From: Bradyrhizobium sp. SZCCHNS1050
GTDB taxonomy: Bacteria; Pseudomonadota; Alphaproteobacteria; Rhizobiales; Xanthobacteraceae
Reading direction: 5' to 3'
Length of the DNA: 64,000 nucleotides
Assembly: GCF_032484785.1 (NCBI RefSeq)
Contig: NZ_JAUETR010000002.1
Coordinates: forward strand, 1,488,001 to 1,552,000
Shown here: positions 34,745 to 43,023 of the stretch, in pieces
Layout of the letters: the number at the start of each line of letters is the position of its first letter
Numbering within the stretch: the first letter of the stretch is position 1
Notes under the pieces: model-generated
Told to the model about the DNA's origin: nothing
Database searches by the model: none
The model's input: the letters and a program-made list of their open reading frames with translations, nothing else
Translations under genes and position numbers: made by a program

Positions 34745-35158
34745 TCAGGCGTGAAATTTGAGTCCGTCGACGACCTTGTCGACCACCTTGCGCTCCGCAC
34801 GAAACGCCAATCCCACCAGATTGAGATCGGTGCGCGCCACCGCCTTCACGACATCACGGTTGGCCTCGTCATGCGTGGTCTTGAACATGTCATCGGTGTA
34901 GAGCGCCGGCTTCACGCTGCGCGACAGCGCCCGATCCAGAGCACGCGCCAGCGCGGCACGATCCGGCGCGCCGTAGATCAGGATCGGTTGCCCGATCAAC
35001 GCGTGATACAGGGTTGCCGAGCCGTCCTCATAAGGTGCGCCGATGCATTCGGGAAATGCCGCGGCGATGCCGCTGGAAAGAAACGCCGCGACGTTGAGCT
35101 TCTGCCAGGCCTTGAGATCGTTGCGGATGATCAGCGCGATCTTGGTGTCGAATTGCAT
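34745..35158 (-). CDS. DUF2000 family protein
   Basis: 137 residues starting MQFDTKIALIIRNDLKAWQK, then LNVAAFLSSGIAAAFPECIG, the characteristic DUF2000 opening. The domain resembles a peptidyl-tRNA hydrolase-like fold in annotation databases, but no function has been shown. GGAAG lies before the ATG. A perfect 10-bp inverted repeat sits just upstream of the start. Confidence 0.88.
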   Translation of the reverse strand: MQFDTKIALIIRNDLKAWQKLNVAAFLSSGIAAAFPECIGAPYEDGSATLYHALIGQPILIYGAPDRAALARALDRALSRSVKPALYTDDMFKTTHDEANRDVVKAVARTDLNLVGLAFRAERKVVDKVVDGLKFHA

Positions 35159-35168
35159 GCCACTTCCA

Positions 35169-35189
35169 GGGTTCGATGTCATCGAACCC
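35169..35189 (-). promoter_or_regulatory. Inverted repeat ahead of the DUF2000 gene
   Basis: GGGTTCGATG-T-CATCGAACCC, perfect 10-bp arms with one central base, ending 11 bases before the ribosome site region. It could be an operator or an mRNA hairpin limiting translation. Confidence 0.45.
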
Positions 35190-35282
35190 CGAGAATAGCC
35201 GAGCCGTTCTCAGGGTGAAGCATCGAAATGAAAGCGGACGCGGAACCCCGGCAGCGGAGCCGCTGAGATCATCAGACTTGAA

Positions 35283-35687
35283 TCAACCCTTGGCGTCGCA
35301 TACCCAGGCGCGGATGACGCATTCCTTGCCGCCATATTTGTAGCATTCCCGGGTCGCCTCGTTGAGCGAGGTCGAGATCGTCGGCCGAACAGCATAGCCG
35401 TGGGCGCCGCAGGGATTGGTGAGATCGACCGCGAACGCCGCGCAGGCCTTCTTCATCGTCACCGCGGTGCAGTCGCCCTTGCACTGCTTGAGCGCCGCGG
35501 CCTTGGCGAGATGCTCCGCCGGATAGTCGAACGCCTGGCCATAGGCGGCGCACTGGCCCATGGCGAACGCGCCGGCCGCATGCGCCGGACTGATGGCGCT
35601 GGTGTCTGCGATGCGCGCGGCACCAACGATCACGGTCAATCCAAATGCAAACAGCGCGAAACGTCGCGCGGCGGTCGAAATGATCAC
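35283..35687 (-). CDS. DUF4189 family secreted protein
   Basis: 134 residues from a GTG preceded by GGAGGAGAGA. A signal peptide (ALFAFGLTVIVGAARIADT, cleavage near AHA) precedes the mature domain. That domain has repeated Cys motifs (CKGDC, CAAFAVD, NPCGAHGYAV, ECYKYGGKECVIRAWVC) consistent with disulfides in the periplasm. DUF4189 has no established role. Single gene. Confidence 0.85.
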   Translation of the reverse strand: MIISTAARRFALFAFGLTVIVGAARIADTSAISPAHAAGAFAMGQCAAYGQAFDYPAEHLAKAAALKQCKGDCTAVTMKKACAAFAVDLTNPCGAHGYAVRPTISTSLNEATRECYKYGGKECVIRAWVCDAKG

Positions 35688-35774
35688 TCTCTCCTCCCCC
35701 GAGGCCCAATGTCGGCAAATCTAGCCGGGGGTCGTTGAAACTTGGTGAATGAGAGGTTGAGTCGGAGGGAAGTC

Positions 35775-35859
35775 GTAGCCCGCATGAGCGTAGTCGAAAT
35801 GCGGGCTCTCACGCACGGCGTCGGTGAACCCGCATGTCGCTTACGCTCATGCGGGCTAC
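35775..35859. repeat. Palindromic intergenic repeat, family B, best-preserved copy
   Basis: Termini GTAGCCCGCATGAGCGTA and TACGCTCATGCGGGCTAC are perfect 18-bp inverted repeats. Internal CGAAATGCGGGCTC and AACCCGCATGTCG add a second hairpin layer. It lies at the 3' end of the minus-strand Cox cluster. Confidence 0.8.
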
Positions 35860-35864
35860 GGGCT

Positions 35865-37469
35865 TCAACCGCGCCGCGCGGCTTCCAGCGCCTGCGGCGT
35901 GTCGATGTCGAGAAATGCACTGTCACCGTCGACCGGCACCTCGGCGACAGCCTCGGTGTGCTTGGCGATCAGGTGCCGCGCGCCGACATCGCCGTCCAGC
36001 GTCATCAGCTCGGCGAAGAAGCGGCGCGACCACAGCACGGGGTTGCCGCGGCGTCCCTCGGACACAGGCACCACGATCAAATTGCCGCGATCGGGCGCGA
36101 ACGCGCCGATCAGGCGGTCGAGCAGATCCGAGGACACCATCGGCATGTCACCCAGGCACACCACCGCGCCATCGACGCCCTCAGGCACCGCGGCAATGCC
36201 CGATTTCACCGAGCTGGCGAGGCCGCCGGCGAAATCCGGGTTGCGGACGAAGCGGACGTTGAGGTCGGACAGCGCCTGTTCGACCAGCTCTGCCTGATGA
36301 CCGGTGACGACGATGACCTCACCGGCCTTGGAGGCCAGCGCCTGCTCGGTCACGATGCGTACCAACTTCTTGCCGTCGAGCTCGGCCAGCAGCTTGTTCG
36401 GTCCCCCCATGCGGGTCGAGCGTCCGGCGGCGAGCACGACGGCGACGACCTTGCGTTCGCCCTCGGCCTCCGGCGTGGCGCGCGGCTGCGGCCGCGTCAC
36501 GATCTCCATGAGGAGGCCACCCACACCCATGGCCGTGAGCTCGGCGCGGCTGACCTTGATGCCGGCGAGCAGCCGCATCAGCACCCAGTCAAAACCGTTC
36601 TCCGCCGGCGAACGGGCGCAGCCGGGCGCGCCGAGCACCGGCACACCGCCGGCATTGCCGATCAAGAGCAGATTGCCGGGATCGACCGGCATGCCGAAAT
36701 GCTCGATGGCACCGCCAATGCCGGTGATTGCGGCTGGAATGACGTCGCGGCGGTCGGCGATGGCGGACGCGCCGAACACGATGACGAGCTCGGCGCCCAG
36801 CGCCAGCAGCTCCCTGATCGCAGCAGCCAGCGCGGCCTGCTCATGCGGCACGCGGCGCTCGGCGATGATGGTGGCGCCGGCCGGAGCGAGCCGCTCTGCG
36901 GTGACGCGCAGCGTCTTGTCGATGACCTTGGGTGCGAGCCCCGGAAGAAGCGTCGAGACCACGCCGACGCGCTTGATCACATAGGAGGCGATGCTGAGCG
37001 CGCCCCTGCCCGCCGCCGCGACGGCGGCATCGCGCAGGCGGCCTTCGACGCCGAACGGGATCAGCTTGACGGTGCCGACCATCTCGCCTTCGACCACCGG
37101 CTTGAACGCCGGCAAGGTCGCAAAGGTGATGGCCTCGTCGACGCCGTTGATGCGCTCGACCGCGGCGCGGTCGATCATCAGCACGCCGGCCTGCGCCGCG
37201 AACAGATTGGCGCGCCCGGTGAAGGCGCGATCGACGTGAATGCCCGCGCCGGCGACGACCTTGGCGACGTCGGCGGCCGCCTCGTCCTCGGAGACGTCGC
37301 CGGCCTCGAGCCGGACGACGACGATCTCCTTGACGCCTTCCCGGACCAGCGCCTCGACCTCCGCGGGACCGATCAGCGTGCCCTTCTTCAGCACCAATGA
37401 TCCTTTGCGCAGGGTGTGCACCGTCACCCCGCCGATCGCCTCGGCTGGACTGGCAGGACCGAACTTCAT
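35865..37469 (-). CDS. Molybdopterin-binding domain / MobA-like nucleotidyltransferase fusion
   Basis: 534 residues. The N-terminal half (to about 330) is a MoeA/MogA-like molybdopterin-binding domain (GAELVIVFGASAIADRRDVI, then GNLLLIGNAGGVPVLGAPGCA). The C-terminal half from about 340 is a MobA/MocA-type nucleotidyltransferase with VVLAAGRSTRMGGPNKLL and VCLGDMPMVSSDLL. It probably finishes the molybdenum cofactor (cytosine or adenine dinucleotide form) for the Cox/Xdh-type hydroxylase of this cluster. The ATG overlaps the stop of the upstream XdhC piece by four bases. Last gene of the operon. Confidence 0.88.
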   Translation of the reverse strand: MKFGPASPAEAIGGVTVHTLRKGSLVLKKGTLIGPAEVEALVREGVKEIVVVRLEAGDVSEDEAAADVAKVVAGAGIHVDRAFTGRANLFAAQAGVLMIDRAAVERINGVDEAITFATLPAFKPVVEGEMVGTVKLIPFGVEGRLRDAAVAAAGRGALSIASYVIKRVGVVSTLLPGLAPKVIDKTLRVTAERLAPAGATIIAERRVPHEQAALAAAIRELLALGAELVIVFGASAIADRRDVIPAAITGIGGAIEHFGMPVDPGNLLLIGNAGGVPVLGAPGCARSPAENGFDWVLMRLLAGIKVSRAELTAMGVGGLLMEIVTRPQPRATPEAEGERKVVAVVLAAGRSTRMGGPNKLLAELDGKKLVRIVTEQALASKAGEVIVVTGHQAELVEQALSDLNVRFVRNPDFAGGLASSVKSGIAAVPEGVDGAVVCLGDMPMVSSDLLDRLIGAFAPDRGNLIVVPVSEGRRGNPVLWSRRFFAELMTLDGDVGARHLIAKHTEAVAEVPVDGDSAFLDIDTPQALEAARRG

Positions 37470-38167
37470 GCCGCCTGCTCTTTCTCCTTGGCCGGCAGCC
37501 GCAACGTGGCGGTGATCTCGGCCATGATCGAGACCGCGATCTCCGACGGCGACACCGCGCCGATGGCGAGCCCGATCGGCGCATGGATGCGGGCAATGTC
37601 GGCATCGCTGGCGCCCTGCGCGCGCAGCCGATCACCGCGCTTGGCGTGCGTCTTCCGCGAGCCGAGCGCGCCGATATAGAAGCAGTCGCGCGAGAAGGCG
37701 TGCAGCAGCGCCGGATCGTCGATCTTCGGATCATGCGTCAGCGCGACAAAGGCGGTGTAGTGATCGACGTTGAGCGGGGGCAGCGCCACGTCGGGCCATT
37801 CGGCGATCAGCGGCACGTCAGGGAAGCGCTCGGGGCTGGCGAAAGCCGTGCGCGGATCGACGACGGTGACGTCATAGCCCAGCGACTTGGCGATCGGCGC
37901 CAACGCCTGGCTGATATGGACGGCGCCGACGATCACGAGCTTGGCCGTCGGCGCGTAGACGTTCAGGAACAGCCGCTTGCCGTCCACCTCGACCATGCCG
38001 CTCTTGCCCATACGCAGATGGGTCGACAGCTCGTTGCGCAGCGGATCGTTGGCGATGGCGGCGGCCCTGACCAGGCGCTGCGCGCCGGAGCCGACGTCGG
38101 TGACGAGAATCGCCGGGCGGCGCGCGGCACGCTCGGCGTTCAGTTCGGCCAGCGTTGCAGGCTGCAT
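37466..38167 (-). CDS. XdhC family protein, Rossmann part
   Basis: 233 residues. The N-terminal third carries an XdhC/CoxI-like segment, then AKLVIVGAVHISQALAPIAK begins a Rossmann fold, followed by VDPRTAFASPERFPDV, ALTHDPKIDDPAL and YIGALGSRKTHAKR, typical of XdhC_C. XdhC proteins protect and insert the sulfurated molybdenum cofactor into xanthine-dehydrogenase-type enzymes. The other XdhC_N domain is a separate gene three bases upstream. Confidence 0.88.
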   Translation of the reverse strand: MQPATLAELNAERAARRPAILVTDVGSGAQRLVRAAAIANDPLRNELSTHLRMGKSGMVEVDGKRLFLNVYAPTAKLVIVGAVHISQALAPIAKSLGYDVTVVDPRTAFASPERFPDVPLIAEWPDVALPPLNVDHYTAFVALTHDPKIDDPALLHAFSRDCFYIGALGSRKTHAKRGDRLRAQGASDADIARIHAPIGLAIGAVSPSEIAVSIMAEITATLRLPAKEKEQAA

Positions 38168-38170
38168 GGA

Positions 38171-38500
38171 TCAACCCACCTTCTCGACGAACACGCGGAT
38201 GGTGCCGCCGCAGGACAAGCCGACATTCCAGGCCGTCTCGTCGGCGACGCCGAACTCCAGCATCTTGGGCTGGCCGCTGGAGATGACGTCCAGCGCCTCG
38301 GTGACGACGGCGCCCTCGACACAGCCGCCGGACACCGAGCCCAGGAAGGTGCCCTCATCGTTGATCACGAGGTTGGAGCCGACCGGGCGCGGCGCCGAGC
38401 CCCAGGTCTCGACCACGGTGGCGAGCGCCACGCCGTGACCGGATTTGTGCCAGTCCTCGGCGGCCCTGAGGATGTCTTCGTCGCGGTTGAGCATGGTCAT
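38171..38500 (-). CDS. XdhC/CoxI family protein, N-terminal-domain only
   Basis: 109 residues consisting of just the XdhC_CoxI domain: VALATVVETWGSAPRPVGS, SVSGGCVEGAVV and NVGLSCGGTIRVFVE. The Cys in SGGCVEG and LSCGG are those proposed to bind the cofactor in XdhC. Same operon, seven bases from the CoxE-like stop and three from the next gene. A split XdhC is common in related genomes, so this is a stand-alone gene rather than a frameshift. Confidence 0.88.
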   Translation of the reverse strand: MTMLNRDEDILRAAEDWHKSGHGVALATVVETWGSAPRPVGSNLVINDEGTFLGSVSGGCVEGAVVTEALDVISSGQPKMLEFGVADETAWNVGLSCGGTIRVFVEKVG

Positions 38501-38507
38501 CTCCCTC

Positions 38508-39713
38508 TCAGGCGGCGGGCCGGATCGCGCTGCGCTGGTGGGGCGGCAGCGGCGACGACAGCGCCGAGATCAGCGTCTCGATCGAAGTCAAGTTATGTAC
38601 CGGGCGGAATTCGTCAACGTGGGGCAGCATGGTTTTGATGCCCTGCGCCTTCGCCTCGAAGCCGGAATAGCGCAGCAGCGGATTGAGCCAGATCAGCCGC
38701 CGGCAGGAGCGGTGCAGCCGGTCCATCTCGAAGGCAAGCTTGCTGTCGGCCTCGCGCTCCAGCCCGTCGGAGATCAACAGCACGATCGCGCCCTGCCCGA
38801 GCACGCGGCGCGCCCACTGCTTGTTGAAGGTCTGCAGCGAGGTGGCGATCCGGGTCCCGCCGGCCCAGTCCTCGACATTGGCCGAGCAGCTCGCCAGCGC
38901 CTCGTCGGGATCGCGCTGGCGCAGCGCCCGGGTCACGTTGGTCAGCCTCGTGCCGAACAGGAACACCGAGACGCGCTTGCGCGCGTCGGTGATGGCGTGG
39001 AGGAAATGCAGGAACAGGCGGGTGTACTCGCTCATCGAGCCGGAGATGTCGAGCAAGGCCACGATCGGCGCCGGCTTCTCGATCCGCCCCAAGCGATGAA
39101 AGTTGATGATCTCGCCCTCGGTGCGCAGCGCCTGACGCAGCGTCTTGCGCATGTCGATGCGACGGCCGCGCGGATCGGCGGTGTGGCGGCGGGTCTTCAG
39201 CTCGGCCTGCGGGAGCCGCATCTTGGCGATGGCGCGCGCAACCTCGGCGATCTCCGCCGCGCTCATCTGCGCAAAGTCCTTCTTCTGCAGCACCTCGCGG
39301 TCGGACACCGCGAGCCGCAGGTCCTGCTCCTGCGCCTTCGGCTCCTCATGGGTCTGCGGCTGCGACATCGCCTCCTGGACCCGGCGCGAGGCCGGCGGCG
39401 GCTTCTTCTTGGCGTGATCCGGCAGCGGCACCGAATCGAGCATCGACTTCCACTCCTCGGCCGGGCGGAAGAACAGGTCGAAGGCCTGAGAGAAGATCAG
39501 CGCATGCTCGTGGCGCTTGACGAAGATCGATTCGAGCGTGGTGAAGACGTCCGCACGCTTGCCGATGTCGATGACCTCGAGCGCGGTCATCGCGTCGATC
39601 ACGGCACCCGGACCGACCGGCAGGCCGGCGGCCCGCAGCGCCCGCGCAAAGCCCGCGATGTTGTCGGCGATGCCGCCGGTCGGCGGCGCGAGGTGATTGA
39701 TGCTTGTGGGCAC
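38508..39713 (-). CDS. CoxE-like VWA-domain protein
   Basis: 401 residues. The N-terminal region (about 1-210) is the CoxE-type helical part. A von Willebrand A-like domain follows, with MIDAS start LLDISGSMSEYT, a Thr/Ser in WAGGTRIATSL and LLISDGLEREAD. Together with the MoxR-type ATPase upstream it forms a chaperone pair (CoxD/CoxE) that in Oligotropha carboxidovorans is needed for assembly of the copper-molybdenum site. It lies within the Cox operon. Confidence 0.9.
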   Translation of the reverse strand: MPTSINHLAPPTGGIADNIAGFARALRAAGLPVGPGAVIDAMTALEVIDIGKRADVFTTLESIFVKRHEHALIFSQAFDLFFRPAEEWKSMLDSVPLPDHAKKKPPPASRRVQEAMSQPQTHEEPKAQEQDLRLAVSDREVLQKKDFAQMSAAEIAEVARAIAKMRLPQAELKTRRHTADPRGRRIDMRKTLRQALRTEGEIINFHRLGRIEKPAPIVALLDISGSMSEYTRLFLHFLHAITDARKRVSVFLFGTRLTNVTRALRQRDPDEALASCSANVEDWAGGTRIATSLQTFNKQWARRVLGQGAIVLLISDGLEREADSKLAFEMDRLHRSCRRLIWLNPLLRYSGFEAKAQGIKTMLPHVDEFRPVHNLTSIETLISALSSPLPPHQRSAIRPAA

Positions 39714-39757
39714 GTTCTGATCCCTCGTCCGCTTCGCACACGCCTCAAATTGAGCTC

Positions 39758-39858
39758 GTCATTCCGGGGCGCCCGGAGGGCGAGCCCGGAATCCATACTC
39801 ACGATCGTGGTTATGGATTCCGGGCCTGCGTGCTGCGCACGCATCCCGGAATGACGAC
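39758..39858. repeat. Mosaic palindromic intergenic repeat, family A, copy 4
   Basis: GTCATTCCGGGGCGCCCGGA at the left and GCATCCCGGAATGACGAC at the right with ATTCCGGG/CCCGGAAT inside. It lies between the CoxE- and CoxD-like genes, i.e. inside an operon, so transcription must read through it. Confidence 0.85.
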
Positions 39859-39882
39859 CTTTATTTTAGGCACCGGCGTGAA

Positions 39883-40791
39883 CTACGTCTCGTTGGTCGC
39901 GTCCTTGATCGCCTTCTGCAACGCATCGCCCTGCATGCGGGCGATGTCGTCCTGATATTTCAACAGCGCGCCCAGCGTGTCGCCGACGACCTCGGCGTTC
40001 AGCGAGCGCGCATCGAGCTCCGTCAGCGCCGTGGCCCAGTCGAGCGTCTCGGCGACCCCCGGCGACTTGTAGAAGTCCTGGTCGCGCAGCGCCTGGACGA
40101 AGCGCACGATCTGCTGCGACAGCCGCTGCGAGATGCCGGGCAGCCGGGTTTTGACGATGGCAAGCTCGCGCTCGGCGGAGGGATAATCGACCCAATGATA
40201 CAGGCAGCGCCGCTTCAGCGCGTCATGGATCTCACGGGTCCGGTTCGAGGTGATGATGACGATCGGCGGATGCGGCGCCTTGACGGTACCGAACTCCGGG
40301 ATCGTGACCTGGAAGTCGGAGAGGATCTCGAGCAGATAGGCCTCGAACGCCTCGTCCGCGCGGTCGAGCTCGTCAATGAGCAGAACCGGCGCGCCGGCGA
40401 CATCCGGCTCCAGCGCCTGCAGCAGCGGGCGCTTGATCAGGTAGCGGTCGGCGAAGATGTCCGACGTCAATTGATCGCGGTCGACCTCGCCGCCCGCTTC
40501 CGCCAGCCGGATCGCGATCATCTGCGCCGCTGAATTCCATTCGTAGACGGCGGAGGCGACGTCGAGACCCTCGTAGCACTGCAGCCGGATCAGCTTGCGG
40601 CCGAGCGCCGCCGACAGGACCTTGGCGATCTCGGTCTTGCCGACGCCGGCCTCGCCTTCGAGGAACAGCGGCCGGCCCATGCGCAGCGACAGATAGGTCA
40701 CCGTCGCCAGCGATCGCTCGGCCAGATAGCCGCGCGAGGACAACAATTCGAGCATCGCGTCGACCGATGCTGGCAGGGCCGGAGCACTCAT
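39883..40791 (-). CDS. MoxR-type AAA+ ATPase (CoxD-like)
   Basis: 302 residues. Walker A GEAGVGKTEIAK, Walker B LLIDELDRADEAFEAYLLE, sensor-1 IITSNRTRE and the arginine-finger region RRCLYHWVDYP are intact. It is the ATPase partner of the VWA protein, remodelling the Cox/Xdh enzyme for cofactor insertion. The ATG at 40791 is chosen; 38 upstream codons in frame are Arg/Pro-rich and lie over the CoxM gap. Between it and CoxE is a family A repeat. Confidence 0.92.
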   Translation of the reverse strand: MSAPALPASVDAMLELLSSRGYLAERSLATVTYLSLRMGRPLFLEGEAGVGKTEIAKVLSAALGRKLIRLQCYEGLDVASAVYEWNSAAQMIAIRLAEAGGEVDRDQLTSDIFADRYLIKRPLLQALEPDVAGAPVLLIDELDRADEAFEAYLLEILSDFQVTIPEFGTVKAPHPPIVIITSNRTREIHDALKRRCLYHWVDYPSAERELAIVKTRLPGISQRLSQQIVRFVQALRDQDFYKSPGVAETLDWATALTELDARSLNAEVVGDTLGALLKYQDDIARMQGDALQKAIKDATNET

Positions 40792-40822
40792 GGGCGAGAC
40801 CGCTTCCTTCTTCACGCGTCCG

Positions 40823-41680
40823 TCACGAAGCCGGAGCCTCGGGTTCGGCGGCTCCCTCCGACGCGGTTGAGGCCTTGGCGCCGGCATTGGCCGCATCGAC
40901 CGCACGGCGCGCCAGCACGCCGATCAGATGGGCACGATATTCGGCGCTGCCGTGGATGTCGCTGTTGAGGCCTTCGGCCGAGACCGGAATGCCCTCCAGC
41001 ACCTTCGGCGAGAAGCGCTTCTGCAGCGCCTCCTCGAAGGCGGTGACGCGGAACACGCCATTGCCGCCGGCCCCGGTCACCGCAACGCGCACGTCGGACG
41101 GACGGCGGGCGACGAACACGCCGACCAGCGCGTAGCGGGAGGCCTGGTTGCGGAACTTGACGTAGGCCGCCTTCTTGGCCAGCGGGAAGCTCACCTTGGT
41201 GATGATCTCGTCCGGCTCCAGCGCGGTCGTGAACAGCCCGAGGAAGAACTCCTCGGCCTTCAGCTTGCGCTTGTTGGTGACGATGGTGGCGCCGAGCGCA
41301 AGGCACGCGGCTGGATAGTCCGCGGTCGGATCGTTGTTGGCGATCGAGCCGCCGATGGTGCCGCGATGGCGCACCGCGGGATCGCCGATCAGGCTCGCCA
41401 GATGGGCGAGCGCCGGAATCGCCTCGCCGACGGTTGCGGAGTTGGCGACGTCGGCATGACGCGCCATCGCGCCGATCACGAGGTTTCGGCCCTTCACCTC
41501 GATCGTATCGAGCCCCTCGACATGGGAGAGATCGACCAGATGCGGCGGGCTCGCGAGCCGCTGCTTCATGACCGGCACCAGCGTGTGGCCGCCGGCGACC
41601 AGCTTGGCGTCTTCGTTCTTGGTGAGGAGATTGGCGGCCTGGCGCACGGTCGCCGGCCGGTGATATTTGAATTCGTACAT
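40823..41680 (-). CDS. FAD-binding medium subunit of a CO dehydrogenase/xanthine dehydrogenase family enzyme (CoxM-like)
   Basis: 285 residues. The FAD motif AGGHTLVPVMKQRL is near residue 35 and GTIGGSIANNDPTADYPAAC near residue 110; the C-terminal CO_deh_flav_C domain follows. It passes electrons between the iron-sulfur small subunit and FAD. The ATG lies 48 bases after the CoxS stop. The final 20 residues are Ala/Ser/Glu-rich. Confidence 0.93.
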   Translation of the reverse strand: MYEFKYHRPATVRQAANLLTKNEDAKLVAGGHTLVPVMKQRLASPPHLVDLSHVEGLDTIEVKGRNLVIGAMARHADVANSATVGEAIPALAHLASLIGDPAVRHRGTIGGSIANNDPTADYPAACLALGATIVTNKRKLKAEEFFLGLFTTALEPDEIITKVSFPLAKKAAYVKFRNQASRYALVGVFVARRPSDVRVAVTGAGGNGVFRVTAFEEALQKRFSPKVLEGIPVSAEGLNSDIHGSAEYRAHLIGVLARRAVDAANAGAKASTASEGAAEPEAPAS

Positions 41681-41728
41681 GGGGGAATGTCCTGTGCGCA
41701 GCGGGCCGACTAAGGCAAGGTCAGACGT

Positions 41729-42214
41729 TTAGGCGAGGTCCGATTTGGCCATCGCCTTGGCGCCGGCGGCGATCGATTGCACGATGTTCTGATAGCCCGT
41801 GCAGCGGCAGAGATTGCCCTCGAGCTCCTCGCGAATGGTCTCGTCGCTGAGCTCATGTCCCTTACGGTGGACGAGGTCGACCGCGGTCATGATCATGCCC
41901 GGCGTGCAGAAACCGCATTGCAGGCCATGATGCTCGCGAAACGCCTCCTGCATCGGATGCAGCGGCGCGCCGTCGGCAGCGAGTCCCTCGATCGTCCTGA
42001 CCTCATGACCATCGGCCATCACGGCCAAGGTCGTGCAGGACTTCACTGCCTTGCCATCGAGATGGACGACGCAGGCGCCGCATTGCGACGTGTCGCAGCC
42101 GACATGGGTGCCGGTGAGGCGCAGATTCTCGCGCAGGAACTGCACCAGCAGCGTCCGCGGGTCGACGTTCGCCGTGACGGGATTACCGTTCACAATCATG
42201 GAAATCTTGGCCAT
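41729..42214 (-). CDS. 2Fe-2S small subunit of a CO dehydrogenase/xanthine dehydrogenase family enzyme (CoxS-like)
   Basis: 161 residues. The N-terminal plant-ferredoxin-type cluster has [15 protein letters not shown]. The C-terminal helical 2Fe-2S domain has [12 protein letters not shown] and [14 protein letters not shown]. Both clusters are complete. It carries electrons from the molybdenum subunit to FAD. First structural gene of the operon on the minus strand. No large molybdenum subunit gene lies next to it. Confidence 0.94.
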   Translation of the reverse strand: MAKISMIVNGNPVTANVDPRTLLVQFLRENLRLTGTHVGCDTSQCGACVVHLDGKAVKSCTTLAVMADGHEVRTIEGLAADGAPLHPMQEAFREHHGLQCGFCTPGMIMTAVDLVHRKGHELSDETIREELEGNLCRCTGYQNIVQSIAAGAKAMAKSDLA

Positions 42215-42345
42215 TCAGGACTCTCTATTATCCGCGCGACAGCGTTGCACTGCAGCGCAGCCCAGCAAAATCAGTCGAAAACCATCATATGGGCGCTCCC
42301 GGCGGCGGGCAACCTCGCCCCCGGCCGCGCATGGGTCAGTTGCGG

Positions 42346-42792
42346 TCAGCCTTGAACGGCCTTGGCGAAGTTGGCGAAGAATTCGTCGGCGAGCTTCTTT
42401 GCGGTGCCGTTGATCAGCCGCTGGCCGAGCTGCGCCAGCTTGCCGCCGATCTGCGCTTCGACATTGTAGGTCAGCAGCGTGCCGCCGTCCTTGTCCGCCA
42501 GCGCGACGACCGCGCCACCCTTGGCGAATCCGGCGACACCGCCCTCGCCTTCGCCGGAGATCTTGTAGCCGTTCGGCGGATCGAGATCGCTCAAGGTCAC
42601 CTTGCCTTTGAAGCGCGCAGAGACCGGTCCGACCTTCATCTTGGCAACGGCGCGGAGGCCGCCATCCTCGGTCCTCTCCAGCTCCTCGCAGCCGGGAATG
42701 CAGGCCTTGAGCACCTCCGGATCATTCAGCTTGTCCCAGACCTGCTCTCGCGGAGCGGCCAGCTGGACTTCGCCCGTCATCGTCATAGCCAT
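42346..42792 (-). CDS. CoxG family SRPBCC protein
   Basis: 148 residues with the carbon-monoxide-dehydrogenase subunit G (CoxG) fold: MTGEVQLAAPREQVWDKLND, CIPGCEELE, and ISGEGEGGVAGFAKGGA. CoxG is thought to target or stabilise the Cox complex at the membrane. The ATG at 42792 has GGGGGGAG with six-base spacing. It lies upstream of CoxS on the same strand with a gap of about 130 bases, and is the probable first gene of the whole Cox operon. Confidence 0.9.
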   Translation of the reverse strand: MAMTMTGEVQLAAPREQVWDKLNDPEVLKACIPGCEELERTEDGGLRAVAKMKVGPVSARFKGKVTLSDLDPPNGYKISGEGEGGVAGFAKGGAVVALADKDGGTLLTYNVEAQIGGKLAQLGQRLINGTAKKLADEFFANFAKAVQG

Positions 42793-43023
42793 GTGCATCT
42801 CCCCCCGATTGGCGCGGTTAGAGGCATTCAAGTAAAGCACCGAACGCCCAAAAGGAAGGGCGAGCAGCGCCCGGAAGCGTTGCAGAAAAGCCGGGCACCG
42901 CAGCATTCCGGACCTCGCCGCCGTCGGGTTTTGATTGGCAGACGGCGGCGGCGGTGGTTAGTTCGCCATCAAATCTGCACGATTCCTCCGGCGGCGCGGC
43001 CGCCTGCGACAAGGATTCCGCCC

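Noticed and set aside
37466..38500. Frameshifted single XdhC gene
   Set aside because: Both pieces have their own starts, intact domains and coupled spacing, so they are read as two genes.
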